A stretch of 6,916 nucleotides of DNA, taken from the NCBI GenBank assembly GCA_030613745.1, contig JAUWLK010000143.1:1-6916 (forward strand), in the 5' to 3' direction. Source of the stretch: Flavobacteriaceae bacterium (GTDB taxonomy: Bacteria; Bacteroidota; Bacteroidia; Flavobacteriales; Flavobacteriaceae). The number at the start of each line of letters is the position of its first letter. The stretch's first letter is position 1. Below, piece by piece: positions 5,817 through 6,916 of the stretch. The translations under genes were made by a program, and so were the position numbers. The notes beneath the pieces are model-generated. The model did not search any database. It was given only the letters and a program-made list of their open reading frames with translations, and had not been told where the DNA came from.

Positions 5817-5830
5817 TTGATGAATATCAG
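5817..5830 (+). promoter_or_regulatory. FNR/FixK-like box, upstream site
   Basis: TTGATGAATATCAG matches the FNR/FixK consensus TTGAT-N4-ATCAA at 9 of 10 positions. It begins two bases after the stop codon of the REC-CRP regulator. Its centre is 22 bp upstream of that of the second box, two turns of DNA, so dimers would bind on the same helix face. If transcription begins near 5887-5889, its centre is near -63 to -65. Confidence 0.6.
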
Positions 5831-5838
5831 TGTTTTAT

Positions 5839-5852
5839 TTGATGAAAATCAT
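5839..5852 (+). promoter_or_regulatory. FNR/FixK-like box, promoter-proximal site
   Basis: TTGATGAAAATCAT matches TTGAT-N4-ATCAA at 9 of 10 positions. Its centre (5845.5) is about 41-43 bp before the predicted transcription start of the stress-protein gene, the classical position for a class II activating CRP/FNR site. A perfect 12-bp palindrome, CATTTTAAAATG (5850-5861), overlaps its right end. Confidence 0.6.
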
Positions 5853-5874
5853 TTTAAAATGGAGTTTTTACAAT

Positions 5875-5882
5875 TAACTTTG
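5875..5882 (+). promoter_or_regulatory. -7 promoter element of the stress-protein gene
   Basis: TAACTTTG is a perfect match to the Bacteroidota TAnnTTTG element and lies 28 nt before the ATG at 5911. No TTG is found at the -33 position, as expected for a promoter that relies on an activator bound at the adjacent FNR-like boxes. Confidence 0.55.
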
Positions 5883-5910
5883 ATTGTATCTAATGTTAAA
5901 TTATAGTTTT

Positions 5911-6759
5911 ATGAAAAATATACTCTTACCTACCGACTTTTCAGATAATTCAATTAACGCAATTCAGTATGCTTTAGAGGTTTTTAAAGATATTAAATGT
6001 ACGTTTTATTTGTTAAATATTTACGGAGTACCATATTTAACAGAGCAAGAATTAACAAGTTTTGACACAGTAAATTTAGTTAAGCTTGAAGAAAGATTAC
6101 TAAAATCATCACAAGAAAGTTTAGAAAAATTTTTAAAGCAAATAATAAAAGATCCAAATCCAAATCACAAATTTAAAACTATTAGTGATTATAATTTTTT
6201 TATCAATTCTGTTAAACAAGTTGTTAAGGATAAAAATATTGAATTGATAGTAATGGGAACAAAAGGGGCAACTGGTGCAAAAGAAATTTTCATGGGAAGT
6301 AATACGGGTGACCTAATAATGAAAACAAATTGCAACCTGTTAGCAGTGCCCGAAAATGCAATATATCAAAAACCTAAAGAAATCACTTTCACAACTGATT
6401 TTAGAATTCCCTATAAAAAAGAAGACTTATTTGAATTGATAGAGATTGCAAAATTGCACGAAGCAACGATTAGAGTTTTACATTTAGTTGATGAACAAAC
6501 TTTAGATGAAGAACAAAGATTAAATAAAAAAGCTTTAAATCATTTTTTTGAAAACCTTTCCTACAGTTTTCATACATTAACCAATACAAATTTTGAAACA
6601 GCTATAAATTGTTTTACTCAAAGCAGAGGTGATATTGATATGATCGCCATTATTGCTAAACAATATAATTTTTTCCAAAGACTATTTTTTAAGCCTAAAG
6701 TAGAAGAATTGAGTTTTCACACCAAAATACCTTTATTGGTATTGCATAAAATCAAATAA
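5911..6759 (+). CDS. Universal stress protein with two UspA domains
   Basis: From ATG 5911 the protein is 282 residues: 'MKNILLPTDFSDNS...', the standard UspA beginning. The frame is open further upstream (TTG at 5884, ATG at 5893), but those nine residues are not Usp-like and the upstream codons sit at the predicted transcription start, so 5911 is chosen. The first domain (1-about 150) has Asp9 in 'PTDFS' and a full ATP-binding motif G-x2-G-x9-G-S, from Gly116 and Gly119 to Gly129-Ser130 ('GTKGATGAKEIFMGS'). The second domain (about 157-282, starting 'EITFTTDF') keeps the fold pattern and 'KIPLLVLHK' end but has lost the glycine motif ('FFQRLFFKPKVEELSF'), so it probably binds no ATP. Two-domain Usp proteins are common in Bacteroidota; single-domain ones are about 140-150 residues. 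Role: stress or energy-limitation response, partner unknown. Tandem FNR-like boxes and a -7 element precede it, and a membrane-protein gene follows 12 bp later, probably in the same operon. Confidence 0.92.
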   Translation: MKNILLPTDFSDNSINAIQYALEVFKDIKCTFYLLNIYGVPYLTEQELTSFDTVNLVKLEERLLKSSQESLEKFLKQIIKDPNPNHKFKTISDYNFFINSVKQVVKDKNIELIVMGTKGATGAKEIFMGSNTGDLIMKTNCNLLAVPENAIYQKPKEITFTTDFRIPYKKEDLFELIEIAKLHEATIRVLHLVDEQTLDEEQRLNKKALNHFFENLSYSFHTLTNTNFETAINCFTQSRGDIDMIAIIAKQYNFFQRLFFKPKVEELSFHTKIPLLVLHKIK

Positions 6760-6771
6760 TAAGAACTAACT

Positions 6772-6916
6772 ATGGATATTTCTATTTTTTTAGCCAAGTT
6801 TTGGGGCTGGTATTTTATAACATTTTTTATACTGTTAATTGTTTATCCTAAACGGATTAAGCAATTATTTGAATTTGCAAACGATGAAAAGTTTATGATT
6901 ACGACATCATTTTTGG
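6772..6916 (+). CDS. Small membrane protein, C-terminus cut by window edge
   Basis: An ATG at 6772 opens a frame of 48 codons without stop to the right edge, too near the end to be complete. The translation begins 'MDISIFLAKFWGWYFITFFI' and continues to 'LLIVYPKRIKQLFEFANDEKF'. Residues about 5-25 form one hydrophobic transmembrane segment followed by basic residues, which would place the loop in the cytoplasm. A second segment may begin at 'MITTSFL'. It starts 12 bp after the stress-protein stop codon with no promoter between, so cotranscription is likely. I recall similar short uncharacterised integral membrane proteins in flavobacteria but know no function. Confidence 0.7.
   Translation, partial: MDISIFLAKFWGWYFITFFILLIVYPKRIKQLFEFANDEKFMITTSFL

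Noticed and set aside
5850..5861. 12-bp palindrome CATTTTAAAATG as a separate operator or terminator
   Set aside because: It is A/T-dominated with no loop or T-tract and overlaps the second FNR-like box; chance is a sufficient explanation in this base composition.

Overview
The window is very AT-rich and its start codons are mostly preceded by A/T-rich leaders rather than Shine-Dalgarno sequences. Together with the protein families present, this points to a member of the Bacteroidota, most likely a Flavobacteriaceae species. The strongest markers are a 'YVPDDNFEQ-LIDLGYDDVLDDYV' leucine-rich-repeat lipoprotein family, Cys-Ser-(Asp/Glu)3 surface-lipoprotein signals and a TAnnTTTG promoter element. 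No rRNA, tRNA, CRISPR array or insertion sequence was seen.

Left part (1-1859, minus strand): two tandem paralogous genes for lipoproteins built from 21-residue leucine-rich repeats. The upstream one (819-1859) is complete. The downstream one (1-750) runs off the left edge. They share the signal peptide, the N-terminal region and about 40 bp of upstream DNA, so they arose by duplication. The 63-bp DNA repeats make this region prone to copy-number change.

Middle (1860-3386): a 317-bp divergent spacer carries a 28-bp dyad and repeated short motifs. It is followed by an intact small serine recombinase (2177-2794) and a conserved small hypothetical protein of 82 residues (2971-3219).

Right part (3387-6916, plus strand): a signalling block. 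It contains a soluble PAS-histidine kinase whose PAS domain aligns without gaps to the FixL haem pocket. A response regulator follows in which a receiver domain is fused to a CRP/FNR-type cNMP-fold and HTH domain. Next come a double-domain universal stress protein and the beginning of a small membrane protein. Two FNR-like boxes (TTGAT-N4-ATCAg and TTGAT-N4-ATCAt) lie exactly 22 bp apart between the regulator gene and the stress-protein gene, upstream of a perfect TAnnTTTG element. The downstream box falls close to position -41.5.

The simplest reading is a compact two-component analogue of FixL-FixJ-FixK, with FixJ and FixK merged into one protein. A cytoplasmic, possibly oxygen- or redox-responsive kinase would phosphorylate the REC-CRP protein. 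That protein would then activate the stress-protein/membrane-protein operon through the tandem boxes. The domain assignments are firm; the haem ligand, the signal and the direct regulation are inferences.
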